A stretch of DNA of 43,384 nucleotides from Tabrizicola sp. GTDB taxonomy: Bacteria; Pseudomonadota; Alphaproteobacteria; Rhodobacterales; Rhodobacteraceae. Each line of letters opens with the position of its first letter. The first letter of the stretch is position 1. Both the position numbers and the translations under genes were made by a program. Below the pieces are notes generated by a model, which was not told the DNA's origin, did not search any database, and saw only the letters and a list, made by a program, of their open reading frames with translations. Location of the stretch: the NCBI RefSeq assembly GCF_016792905.1, contig NZ_JAEULP010000080.1:1-43384 (forward strand), given 5' to 3'. Positions 7,828-17,600 of this stretch are shown here, piece after piece.

Positions 7828-8631
7828 TCACTCCGGATAGACGCGGGTGTCGTCCTCTTCCATGTAGCGGCACTTGTTCAGCACAACGCCCAGAACCTGC
7901 GTGCGCTTGCCCAGATCGGCGCCGCATTTCTCGATCTCGGCGGCCGTCGTCTCCTCGGCGGCGACGACCATCAGCGCGCAATCGACCTGGTCCAGATAGG
8001 CCAGCGCATCGTCGCTGACCAGCATCGGTGACATGTCGAACAGGATGACGTCCGGGCGCAGCCGGGCTTCAACCTCGTCGATCAGGTCCGCGGTGCGCGG
8101 AGCCGACAGAAGCTCGGCCGGGCTGGCGACAGAGCGCGAGTTCAGCGCCAGGGCCAGGTTCGGGCCGACCCGCCTGATCTGGCCATAGTCCAGCCTGCCC
8201 TCGCCAAGCGATTCGATGAAATTCTGGTCCGGCGACATACCCAGCATCTCGACAAGCGAAGGATGGCGCAGGTCCAGCTCGACCAGCAGCACCTGCTTGT
8301 CGGTCAGCCGCGCCAGGCTGAACGCCAGGTTCAGCGCAACGGTGGACTTGCCGCAACCCGGAGTCGGCGAGGTGATGGCGACACGGGTCCAGCCGTTCGT
8401 GCGCAGCGTGCGCAGGAGGTTGGTGCGCATGACGTCGAAGTTGGCGGCACGCGCGCCCGGTTGGTGTGTCACGACAAGGTTGCGTGCCAGGACCTTCGGG
8501 TCGAGCGCGACCTCGCTCAGGTCTTGCCAGGGATTGGAGCCGGGTGAGGCCTTGCCGCCAGCGCCGGAGGGTTGAAGCTTGCGATCGCGGGCCGAACGCG
8601 CCTTGGCGAGTGCTGACTGGATCCGTTCCAT
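7828..8631 (-). CDS. CpsD/CapB-type tyrosine kinase of the EPS machinery
   Basis: The 267-residue protein is a BY-kinase/ParA-like ATPase: Walker A SPTPGCGKST (88-97), Walker A' VLLVELDLRHPS, Walker B VILFDMSPM. In such systems the soluble kinase binds the cytoplasmic end of a Wzz-type membrane protein, and phosphorylation cycles control polysaccharide chain length and export. The usual C-terminal tyrosine cluster is nearly absent: only two tyrosines occur in the last 15 residues (CRYMEEDDTRVYPE). It starts six bases after the stop of the Wzz gene and is last in the ATPase-Wzz-kinase operon. A ParA-like protein unrelated to EPS is unlikely given the neighbours. Confidence 0.88.
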   Translation of the reverse strand: MERIQSALAKARSARDRKLQPSGAGGKASPGSNPWQDLSEVALDPKVLARNLVVTHQPGARAANFDVMRTNLLRTLRTNGWTRVAITSPTPGCGKSTVALNLAFSLARLTDKQVLLVELDLRHPSLVEMLGMSPDQNFIESLGEGRLDYGQIRRVGPNLALALNSRSVASPAELLSAPRTADLIDEVEARLRPDVILFDMSPMLVSDDALAYLDQVDCALMVVAAEETTAAEIEKCGADLGKRTQVLGVVLNKCRYMEEDDTRVYPE

Positions 8632-8637
8632 GCTGGT

Positions 8638-10197
8638 CTACTCGGTCTTGTTGGCGGCCGCGCCCTGGACGGCTTCGCTGGCTGCGGGGGACTTGGGCGC
8701 GAGGCCAAGCAGGGTACCGATCGGGGCGATGTAGATATGGACGACCAGCGCGAGGAGCGGGATGTTGATCGCAAGAAGCGCCAGCGTCGCAAGCCTGTTG
8801 GCCGACCAGCGTGTGCGGCTCGTGCCGCCGGGAATATAGCCTACCGTTCCGAATGGCGGCGCGCCCAGCACCTTCACCAGATCGGACGGACGGCGCACGG
8901 TCTGATTCAGAATCTCCAGGAGGAGAAGCAGGCCGGTGGAAAGGATCACGCCTGCCCCGAACGCGGCAACTGTGATGCGCTTGCGGTTCGGTTCCGCGCG
9001 GAAGTTCGGCGGCACGGCCTTCTCGATCACAGTGATCCGCTGGCCGCGGTCCGTGACTTCGATACGGTCGCCCATCCGCGCCTCGGACAGGCTGGCCACT
9101 GCCTGCTCGTACTGCACGCGCAGGGTTTCGTAGTTGTTCTGCAACTCGGCCAGATGGATCGAATTGCCCGGCGTCGCATCGATCGAGGCTTCCAGCGTGA
9201 CAAGATCCTTTTCCAGGAGGGTCTTCTGTTCGGCCAGGAAGTTGATCTGTCCATCGATATCCAGCATCTGCACTTCGAAGGCCGAAAGCCGCCCGCCGCC
9301 GGTCGCGCTGAGCTGCGACTTCACCACCTCTTGCAGCGCCTCGACTTCCTTCTGCAGAGCGCTGACCCGCGGGTTCGTCGGTGACAGCACGACCAGAGCC
9401 GAGGCAAGTTCCTGCCTGGCCCGCTCCAGGCGCTCGGCCTCCGGGGTACGGTCGTCTTGCGTCGTGACCATGGCGCCCGTGCGGTCGTAAAGCTCGGTCA
9501 ACCGCTCGCGCCGGTCACGCAGCGCAGCAAGCTCGCGATCCACCTGCAACAGCCGCTCCTGCTGCGAGGCCTGCCGCGTACGCCGATACTCCAGGCTCTC
9601 GGGCAGCGCGTCGCGGTTCGCCTGTTCGAACTCCAGAATCTTGGCGTTCTGCTGCGACAGTTCGTCGGTGAGGCGCCGGACTTCCTGTTCGAAGAAATCC
9701 AGCGTGTTCCCCGAAGCCTCGGTACGCAGCTCCGCGCTCCACTGCAGGACCTGGTCGGCGATCTCGTTGGTGATGTTTGCCGACAGTTCGGGCTCGCCCG
9801 CGGCAAAGGACACCGTGACAACGCCCGTGTTGCCCTGGGTCGTCGGCATGTAGATCGAGACGCGGTCCCCGATCGCGTCAAGCATCTGTTCCTGGGACAG
9901 GTTGGGCGTCGTGACGAACAGGTTGTGCCGTTCGGCAATGGCAAGAAGGTTGTCGCGGGTCATGATCCGCTGCCGGATCGCAAGCAGAATCTCGTCCGCC
10001 GTCGAGCGCACGGTCGAAGCCGCCAGTTCATCCGGGATCTGCGGGTTCTCGATCAGGAGCCTCGCCTCGGCCCGGTAGACCGGCGGCAGGGACACGGCAT
10101 AAAGGATTCCGGCCATTGTGGCCGTAAAGATGATGGCGACGATAATGGGCAGTCGACGCAAAATCAGGGACAGATAGAAACGCAGATCAAGCGTCAT
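8638..10197 (-). CDS. Wzz/ExoP-type polysaccharide chain-length determinant
   Basis: This 519-residue inner-membrane protein has a short cytoplasmic start, a transmembrane helix at about 16-36, and a Wzz-domain stretch (VYRAEARLLIENPQIP). A long periplasmic region of about 350 residues is rich in coiled coil (many Glu, Arg, Gln and Leu heptads), and a second membrane helix follows at about 415-435. A third hydrophobic segment lies near residues 470-495, more than the two helices usual for Wzz. It controls EPS chain length and links the kinase to the export channel. The ATG at 10197 overlaps the end of the upstream ATPase gene by 11 bases, suggesting translational coupling; a GTG four codons earlier is an alternative start. 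It resembles the chain-length proteins of XrtA/PEP-CTERM-type EPS loci. Confidence 0.88.
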   Translation of the reverse strand: MTLDLRFYLSLILRRLPIIVAIIFTATMAGILYAVSLPPVYRAEARLLIENPQIPDELAASTVRSTADEILLAIRQRIMTRDNLLAIAERHNLFVTTPNLSQEQMLDAIGDRVSIYMPTTQGNTGVVTVSFAAGEPELSANITNEIADQVLQWSAELRTEASGNTLDFFEQEVRRLTDELSQQNAKILEFEQANRDALPESLEYRRTRQASQQERLLQVDRELAALRDRRERLTELYDRTGAMVTTQDDRTPEAERLERARQELASALVVLSPTNPRVSALQKEVEALQEVVKSQLSATGGGRLSAFEVQMLDIDGQINFLAEQKTLLEKDLVTLEASIDATPGNSIHLAELQNNYETLRVQYEQAVASLSEARMGDRIEVTDRGQRITVIEKAVPPNFRAEPNRKRITVAAFGAGVILSTGLLLLLEILNQTVRRPSDLVKVLGAPPFGTVGYIPGGTSRTRWSANRLATLALLAINIPLLALVVHIYIAPIGTLLGLAPKSPAASEAVQGAAANKTE

Positions 10198-11266
10198 TCG
10201 AGGTCTCACTCACGTCATATGCGGCATTCGCCGAAAAAAATACACCGTCATCAATGACTTGCTGGACCGTCTGCGCGCTGACGACCTGCTTGCCCCTGGT
10301 AAACGCATAGACCATGGCCAGATCACAGAGCTGGTTCACCAGCCGGGGCACGCCCCTTGTCACGTCGTAGATCAGCTTCACGGCAGGGGCCGAGAAGATT
10401 CGCTTCTCGGTGCCGGCAACCTTCAGACGGTGCGGAATGTAGCCGCGCACGGTCTTGAGGTCCATCGCCGTCAGATGGTAGCTGGCCGCGACGCGCTGTG
10501 CGAATTGCCGCATCTTGGGACGCGAGACCAGGTCGCGCAGCTCGGGCTGGCCGATCAGCACCAGTTGCAGCACCTCGTCCTTGCCGGAGTTGATGTTGAT
10601 GAACATCCGCAGCTCTTCCAGCGCCTCGGCCGTCAGGTTCTGCGCTTCGTCGAAGATGAGGACGACGCTGCGCCCGGCCGCATATTCCGACAAGAGGAAG
10701 TTCTGGAATCGCGAGAAGAGGTCGACGTAGCTTTCGTCCAGTTCGGCCGGCTGGTCCAGCGCGTGCAGCACCCAGCGCAAAAGTTCGGCCCGCGAGCCGT
10801 GCGGGTTCGAGATCAGGCCCACGGTCATCTCGGAGCCGAGCGATCGGACAAGATGCAGAAGTAGCGTGGTCTTCCCCGCGCCGACCTCGCCGGTGATCAG
10901 CGTGATCGGGGCATTGGCGCGGACGCCGTATTCCAGCATCGTGTAGGCGCGCTGGTGCGACTGTGGCCAGTACAGGAAATCCGGGTCGGGCGTCAGGGCA
11001 AAGGGCCGGGTCGTCAGGCCGAAATGCTCGGTATAGATTTCCTGCGTGCGGGTCACGGGCGGCTCGGACAAGAGACGGGTCCGTACCCGTGTCGTGGGAC
11101 GCGGCGGGGCTTCGACGGCGGCCGTCATTTCATAGGAACGCGGGTCCACCTGCTCGGCCTGAAGGACCGGATCGGGCAGCGCGGGTGCAGACTCCGCCCC
11201 GTTCCCGGCATCCGGGTCGAACCATAGGATGCGGGACAACAACTTGCGGGATCTGCTCTGCGTCAT
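10187..11266 (-). CDS. ExeA-like AAA ATPase of EPS locus
   Basis: The 359-residue protein has about 75 poorly conserved residues, then a typical ExeA/GspA-type AAA ATPase start (EIYTEHFGLTTRPFALTPDP). This is followed by Walker A GEVGAGKT (126-133), Walker B VVLIFDEAQNL, and the arginine-containing QRVAASYHL region. Such ATPases accompany chain-length and kinase genes in XrtA/PEP-CTERM EPS loci, where they are thought to energise assembly in or at the inner membrane; their exact task is unknown. AAGGTGAG lies just before the ATG. It is the first gene of a three-gene minus-strand operon that diverges from the PKS gene. Confidence 0.85.
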   Translation of the reverse strand: MTQSRSRKLLSRILWFDPDAGNGAESAPALPDPVLQAEQVDPRSYEMTAAVEAPPRPTTRVRTRLLSEPPVTRTQEIYTEHFGLTTRPFALTPDPDFLYWPQSHQRAYTMLEYGVRANAPITLITGEVGAGKTTLLLHLVRSLGSEMTVGLISNPHGSRAELLRWVLHALDQPAELDESYVDLFSRFQNFLLSEYAAGRSVVLIFDEAQNLTAEALEELRMFININSGKDEVLQLVLIGQPELRDLVSRPKMRQFAQRVAASYHLTAMDLKTVRGYIPHRLKVAGTEKRIFSAPAVKLIYDVTRGVPRLVNQLCDLAMVYAFTRGKQVVSAQTVQQVIDDGVFFSANAAYDVSETSNDA

Positions 11267-11679
11267 CTACTCACCTTAAAGCAATTCCCCGGACTCACAG
11301 GGTCTTGCCCCCTCTCTAATAAGCAAACTTCCCCGGCATGGCGACGCCTTCCAGACTACTGGTGCCGGGCTGGAAACAAAGTATGGAAATCAGCAGGCTA
11401 GGGCTGGTTTTGCCCCAAGTATGGCCACTTTCTTACCCAATATCCGTGCGTATCTAGACGGAGTCATGTAGGAAAGCTCAAGGAAATTTTGACGGCGCAC
11501 GAATCGTTGATGGTCCCGGTCGGGTCCCGGATTTCGGGAAGGTGCAGAACAGGTGAGTTTGTGCTGAGACATTCTGCACTCTTGCCCCGGATCGGGCTGG
11601 AAGATCATCCCGGGCCGCCGCAATTTGCGGTCGGCGACGATGGGTCTGGCCGCCAGAAGGATGTCGAGAGGGCAATCGC
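11267..11679. other. Divergent regulatory region between EPS ATPase and PKS operons
   Basis: About 410 bases contain no credible gene and must hold the promoters of two divergent operons. It is less GC-rich than the genes. I see an 8-base direct repeat AAGTATGG at 11379-11386 and 11417-11424, a TTGACG at about 11487 without a good -10, and TTATTA-type AT-rich stretches near 11320 facing the ATPase gene. GAGAGGG about eight bases before 11680 is the PKS ribosome binding site. No promoter can be assigned with confidence. Confidence 0.5.
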
Positions 11680-14600
11680 ATGAAGGACGTGGTGCAGGAC
11701 CTTCCCGCAGAGACCGATATTGCGATCGTGGGGATGGCCGCGCATCTGCCGGGGGCGGCGGAGATCAGCGCCTATTGGGACAACCTGCGCGAGGGGCGCA
11801 CGGCCGTCCGGCGCCTGACCGAGGAGGAGATACTGGCCTCGGGGGAGAACCCTGCGGCCCTGCGCAACCCGAACTACGTCCCGGCGGCCGCTCTGCTGGA
11901 GGGTTTCGACCGCTTCGACGCGGAATTCTTCGGCTTCTCCCCCAAGGAAGCCGCGATCCTTGATCCGCAGCACCGCCAGTTCCTTGAGGTGGCCTGGGAA
12001 GCTCTGGAAAACGCCGGGCATACGCCCGAGGGCTTCAAGGGCCGGATCGGCGTCTTCGCGGGCTGCGGCATGGGCAGCTATTTCTACTTCAACCTCTGCT
12101 CGAACCCCGCGCTGGTCGAAAGCACCGGCATGTTCCTTCTGCGCCATACCGGGAACGACAAGGATTTCCTGTCCACCCGCGTCAGCCATGTCTTTGACCT
12201 GAAGGGGCCAAGCCTTGGCTTGCAGACAGCCTGTTCCACCTCGCTCGTCGCCACGCACTACGCGATTCAGGCGCTGTTGAACGGCGAATGCGACATGGCC
12301 TTGGCGGGAGGTGTCACCATCGACCTGCCGCAGGGCCGCGGTTACATCTACAAGGAGGGCGAGGTCCTGTCGCCCGATGGCGTTTGCCACGCCTTCGACC
12401 ACCGGGCACAGGGGACGGTTTTCGGCTCTGGCGCGGGGACGGTGCTTCTGCGCCGGATGGACGATGCGCTGGCCGATGGCGACCACATCTGGGCGGTGAT
12501 CAAGGGCAGCGCTGTCAACAACGACGGGGCGGCGAAGGCGGGCTATCTGGCCCCTTCGGTCGAGGGTCAGGCCGACTGCATCGCGACTGCGCTCGCCGTG
12601 GCCGGGACGCCCGCCGAGACGGTGGACTACATCGAATGCCACGGCACCGGCACCTATCTGGGCGACCCCATCGAGGTCGCCGCGCTGACCGAGGCGTTCC
12701 GCCGGACAACCAACGCCAAGGGCTTCGCGCGCATCGGAAGCGTCAAGACCAATATCGGCCACCTCGACACGGCGGCGGGGGTTGCCAGCCTGATCAAGAC
12801 GACGCTGGCGCTGCACCACGGCCAGATGCCGCCCAGCCTGAACTTCGAGGCCCCGAACCCCGCCATCGACTTCGACAACAGCCCCTTCCGGGTGAACGAC
12901 AAGCTGTCCGACTGGCCGCGCCGCATGGGTCCGCGCCGGGCCGGGGTGAACTCGCTCGGCGTCGGCGGGACCAATGCGCATGTCGTCGTGCAAGAGGCGC
13001 CAGCCGTGGCAGCCTCTGAACCGTCGGACTGGCCGTTCCAGCTGATCACCCTTTCCGCCCGCAGCCAGTCGGCGCTGGGCGAGGCCTCCTCGCGGCTGGC
13101 TGCGCATCTTCGGGCAAACCCGGTTCAGAACCTCGCCGATGTCGCCTGGACCCTGAAACAGGGCCGCCGCGCCTTTGAACATCGCCGCGTGCTGGTGGCC
13201 GAAAGCCACGAGGAAGCCGCCAGGATGCTGGAGGCGGGCGATCCGCGCCGCGTCTTCACCCAGCGTCGTCTGGGCGACACGCCCGACGTCGTCTTCATGT
13301 TCCCCGGCGGCGGGGCGCAGTACCCGAACATGGCGCGCGACCTCTACGAGACCGAGCCCGTCTTCGCAGAATGGATGGACCGGGGGCTTGCCGCCCTTGG
13401 CGATGCGGAAGCCGAGACGCGCGCCCTCTGGCTACCCGCCGAGGGGCAGGAGGCCACCGCCGCCGAGGCGCTGCGCCGCCCGTCGAAGCAACTGCCGCTG
13501 ATCCTGATCGTCGAGGTCGCGCTGGCGAAGCTGTGGGAAAGCTGGGGCGTAAAGCCCGCCATGCTGATCGGTCACAGCATGGGCGAGAACGCCGCCGCCT
13601 GTGTGGCGGGCGTCATGACGCTTGAGGCCTGCGTCGGCCTCGTCCGCCTGCGCGGGGAGCTCTTCGACACGGTGCCCGCGGGCGGGATGCTCTCGGTCCC
13701 GCTGTCGGAAGCCGCGCTTAAGCCATATCTCGGCGATCTCGACATCGCCTCGATCAACGCGCCTGAACTGACGGTCGTGTCCGGCTCCGACGCGGGGTTG
13801 AAGGACCTTGCCGCACGGCTCAAGGCCGACGACATCGACACCACCCGCATCGCCATCGACATCGCCGCGCATTCGAAGATGCTGGAAGGCATCCTTGCCG
13901 CCTTCCGCGCGCATCTCGCCGGGATGCAGCTGTCGCCGCCGCAAATCCCGATCATCTCGAACCGCTCCGGCCAGATCCTGACCGATGCGGAAGCCACCAG
14001 CCCCGACTACTGGGTCGCCCACCTGCGCAACACCGTGCGCTTCGCCGACGGCACGACGACGCTGCGGCAGAAGGCGGACCGGGTCTATCTGGAGGTCGGT
14101 CCCGGCCGGGCAATGGCCTCGCTGGCGCAAGCCAACGGCGCGATGGGGGGCCAGCCGGTGCCCTCCAGCCTGCGCCACCCGGAAGATACCGTCAGCGACG
14201 ACCGGCATTTCATCGCCACCCTCGGCCGTCTCTGGGCCTGCGGGGTTGAGCCCGACCTGCATCAGCTTTGGGGCGAGGCGAAGCGGCGGCGCGTGCCGCT
14301 CCCGACCTACCCCTTCCAGCGCTCGCGCTACTTCATCGACCCCGGCAAGGCCCAGGTCGTGACCGAGGCCGACGTGACCGTGCAGCGGCACGACAAGGTG
14401 GAGGATTTCGGCTACCGGGTCGGTTGGCGCGTGATGCCCGCCGACTGCCCGGTCGATGTGGAAACCGAACTGGGGGCGCCCCTGACCTGGCTGGTCTTCG
14501 CCGACGAGGCCGGGCTGGCGCGGGCTGCCGTCCAGCGCCTGCGCAACGCCGGGCATCGGGTGGTGACGGTCCACGCGGGCGACGCCTTCGCGCGGACGTC

Positions 14601-17600
14601 GGACGACACCTACACGCTGGCGCCGGAACACGGGCGCGAGGGCTATGACGCCCTCCTTGCCGACCTGGCACAGCGCGACCTGACCCCGGCGCGGATCGCG
14701 CATTTCTGGCTGGTGACGCAAGGGGAGACCTTCCGCCCCGGTTCCAGCTTCTTCCAGCGCAATCTGGAACAGGGGTTCTGGAGCCTGTTCTTCCTTGGCC
14801 AGGCGATGGGCGAGATCGGGCTGAAGCCCCTGCCCCACCTGACAATCCTCACCTCAGGCGCCGCTCAGGTGCGGACCGAGGCCCTGCCCTACCCGGAAAA
14901 GGCAACGGTGGCTGGCCCCGTGCGGGTGATGCCGCGCGAACTGCCGGGTCTGACGGCCAGCCTCCTCGACGTCGCCCTGCCGGACAACCGCAAGGCGGCG
15001 ATCCCGGCGGAAGCCGTCTCGGCGGTGCTGGAGGAAATGCTCGCCACGCCGGGTAACACGGTGGCGGCGATCCGGGGCAGCCGACGGCTGGAAACCCGGC
15101 TGGTGCCCTCGCCCCTGCCTCCGCAGGCCGAGGTGCCCGAAGGCTCGGTCTGGGTCATCACCGGCGGCTTCGGCGGCATCGGGGTGACGGTGGCCGAACG
15201 CCTGATGCGCGACCGCCATGCCAAGGTCGCGCTGATCGGGCGGCATGTGCCCGAAGCGGGTTCCGTCCGCGCCGGGGTGCTGTCGCGGCTGGAACGCCTT
15301 GGCCGGGTCATGGCCGTCGCCGCCGATGTCTGCAACCCCGAGGACATGCGCGCGGCCTTCGACCGGGTGCGCGCCGAGTTCGGGCCGATCTACGGCGTCG
15401 TCCATGCGGCGGGGACGGTCGACGACGCCCCGCTTCTGGGCAAGGACCCCGGCAGCGCGGATGCGGTCCTGTCGCCCAAGGTCCATGGCACAAAGCTTCT
15501 CGACACGCTCCTCCCCGATGGCAGTGTCGACCGGATCGTGCTGTTCTCCTCGACCTCCACCGTGATCACGCCTGCGGGTCAGGCGGACTACGTCGCCGCG
15601 AACGAATATCTTAACGCCTTCGCCCGCAGCCGGGCGGGCGGGATGACCAAGGTCACGGCGATCAACTGGGGGATCTGGTCGGGGATCGGCATGGCCGCCG
15701 ACGCCGATGCAAAGCGGCAGGGCAAGGACGCGGGCGCCCCGCTGCCCGGCCAGCTGGTGCTGGAGCGGATGCAGAAGGGCGGGGATGAAACCCGGTTTCA
15801 TGCAACCCTGACCAAAGAGCATTGGGTGATGGACGATCACCGCCTTCTGGACGGCACGGCGGTCCTGCCCGGCGCCGCCTGGCCCGAGATAGCTCATGAA
15901 GCGCTGATGGCGGCAGGCGGCAAGGCGGGAGTGCAGCTGAACGACCTTACGGTCTTCCGGCCCCTGCGGCTGGAGGCCGACCTGCCCCGCGACCTGCGCG
16001 TCAACCTGACCCGTGGCCGGGACGGCAACCAGCGCCTGCAAGCCCGCGCCCTTGAGCCGCAAGGCTGGGCGCTGACCGCCGAGATGGGCGTCGCCACCCT
16101 GACTGCGCCGGCGGATACAATCGACCTAGCCGCCATCGCCGCCCGCTGCCCGGACAAGACCACAGCGCCCGGGGGGGAGAACCTGCCCTCGGCGCAAGAG
16201 GACCGCATCGCCTTCGGCCCACGCTGGCAGGTGCTGCGCGCGACCGCGCTTGGAAACCGCGAGGGGCTGGCGACGCTGGCGCTGCCGACGCAAGCCGTGC
16301 AGGACACCGCGACCTGCACGCTCCACCCGGCGCTTTACGACATCGGCACCGGCTGGGGCATCGCGCTACTGCCCAAGGTGCAGGAAGGCTTCGTCTGGGC
16401 CCCGGTGATGACGACCTCCATCCGAATCCATGGCGCGCTTCCCGCCGAAATCCGCAGCTGGGTCCGGCTGGCGGGCGACCCGGCCGAGGACGTGGCGAGC
16501 TTCGATGTGACGCTTACCGACCCCACCGGCAAGGTGCTGGTCGAGGTCGAGGGCATCACCTTCCGCAAGGTCGCCTTCGAGGAGGCCCTCGCCCGCCCCG
16601 CGCCCCCGAACCCGCGCGAGGTGGAACGCGACGACGATCAGCGCGGCCATTCCCCCGCCGAACAGCGGCTGGCGCAGGCGCTTCAGGGCGGCATCCGCCC
16701 CGCCGAAGGGGCCGAGGCCTTCCTCCGCGCCATCGCCGCCGACGGCGCGCAGGTCCTCGTCTCCTCGCTCGACCTTGATGCCCTCGTCCGGCAGGCGAAC
16801 GCCCCCATCGTCGCAGATGCCGAAGGCCCCGGCTTTGCCCGGCCCGAACTGGAAACCGCCTATGTGGCCCCGCGCAACAGCGTGGAACGCACCCTCGCGG
16901 GCTTCTGGGCCGAGCTTCTGGGCGTCGCCGAAGTGGGGGTGGAGGACGACTTCTTCGCCCTTGGCGGCCACTCGCTGATCGCGGTCAGGCTCTTCGCGAT
17001 GATCCGGCGGCAATGGAAGGTCGATTTCCCGATCTCGGTCCTGTTCGAGGCCCCGACCATCGCCCGCTGCGCCGCCCTGATCGCGGATCGCATCGGGCCG
17101 GAGGAAGAGACCGCCGACGCCCCGGCCAAGCTGGCCGACCCGGCGGGGCCGAAGTTCACCCATCTGGTCGCCATGCACCGGGGCGAAGGCGGGCCGAAGA
17201 CCCCGTTCTTCCTGGTCGCGGGCATGTTCGGCAACGTCCTGAACCTGCGCCACCTGGCGAGCCTCCTCGGCACCGACCGGCCGTTCTACGGCCTTCAGGC
17301 GCGCGGCCTGTTCGGCGATGCCGAGCCGCATATGACCATCGAGGAAGCCGCCACCTCTTGCCTCGCCGAAATCCGGCAGGTGCAGCCGAAGGGACCGTAT
17401 CTCCTCGGCGGCTTCTCCGGCGGCGGCCTCACCGCCTGGGACATCGGGCGGCAGCTGCGCGCGGAAGGCGAGGAGGTGGCGCTGATGGTGCTGCTCGACA
17501 CGCCACTGCCAGTACGGCCTTTCCTGACGAAGCCCGACAAGGCGATGATCAAGCTGGCCGAAATCCGCGCAGGCGGCCCGCAGTTCCTCGCGGAATGGGC

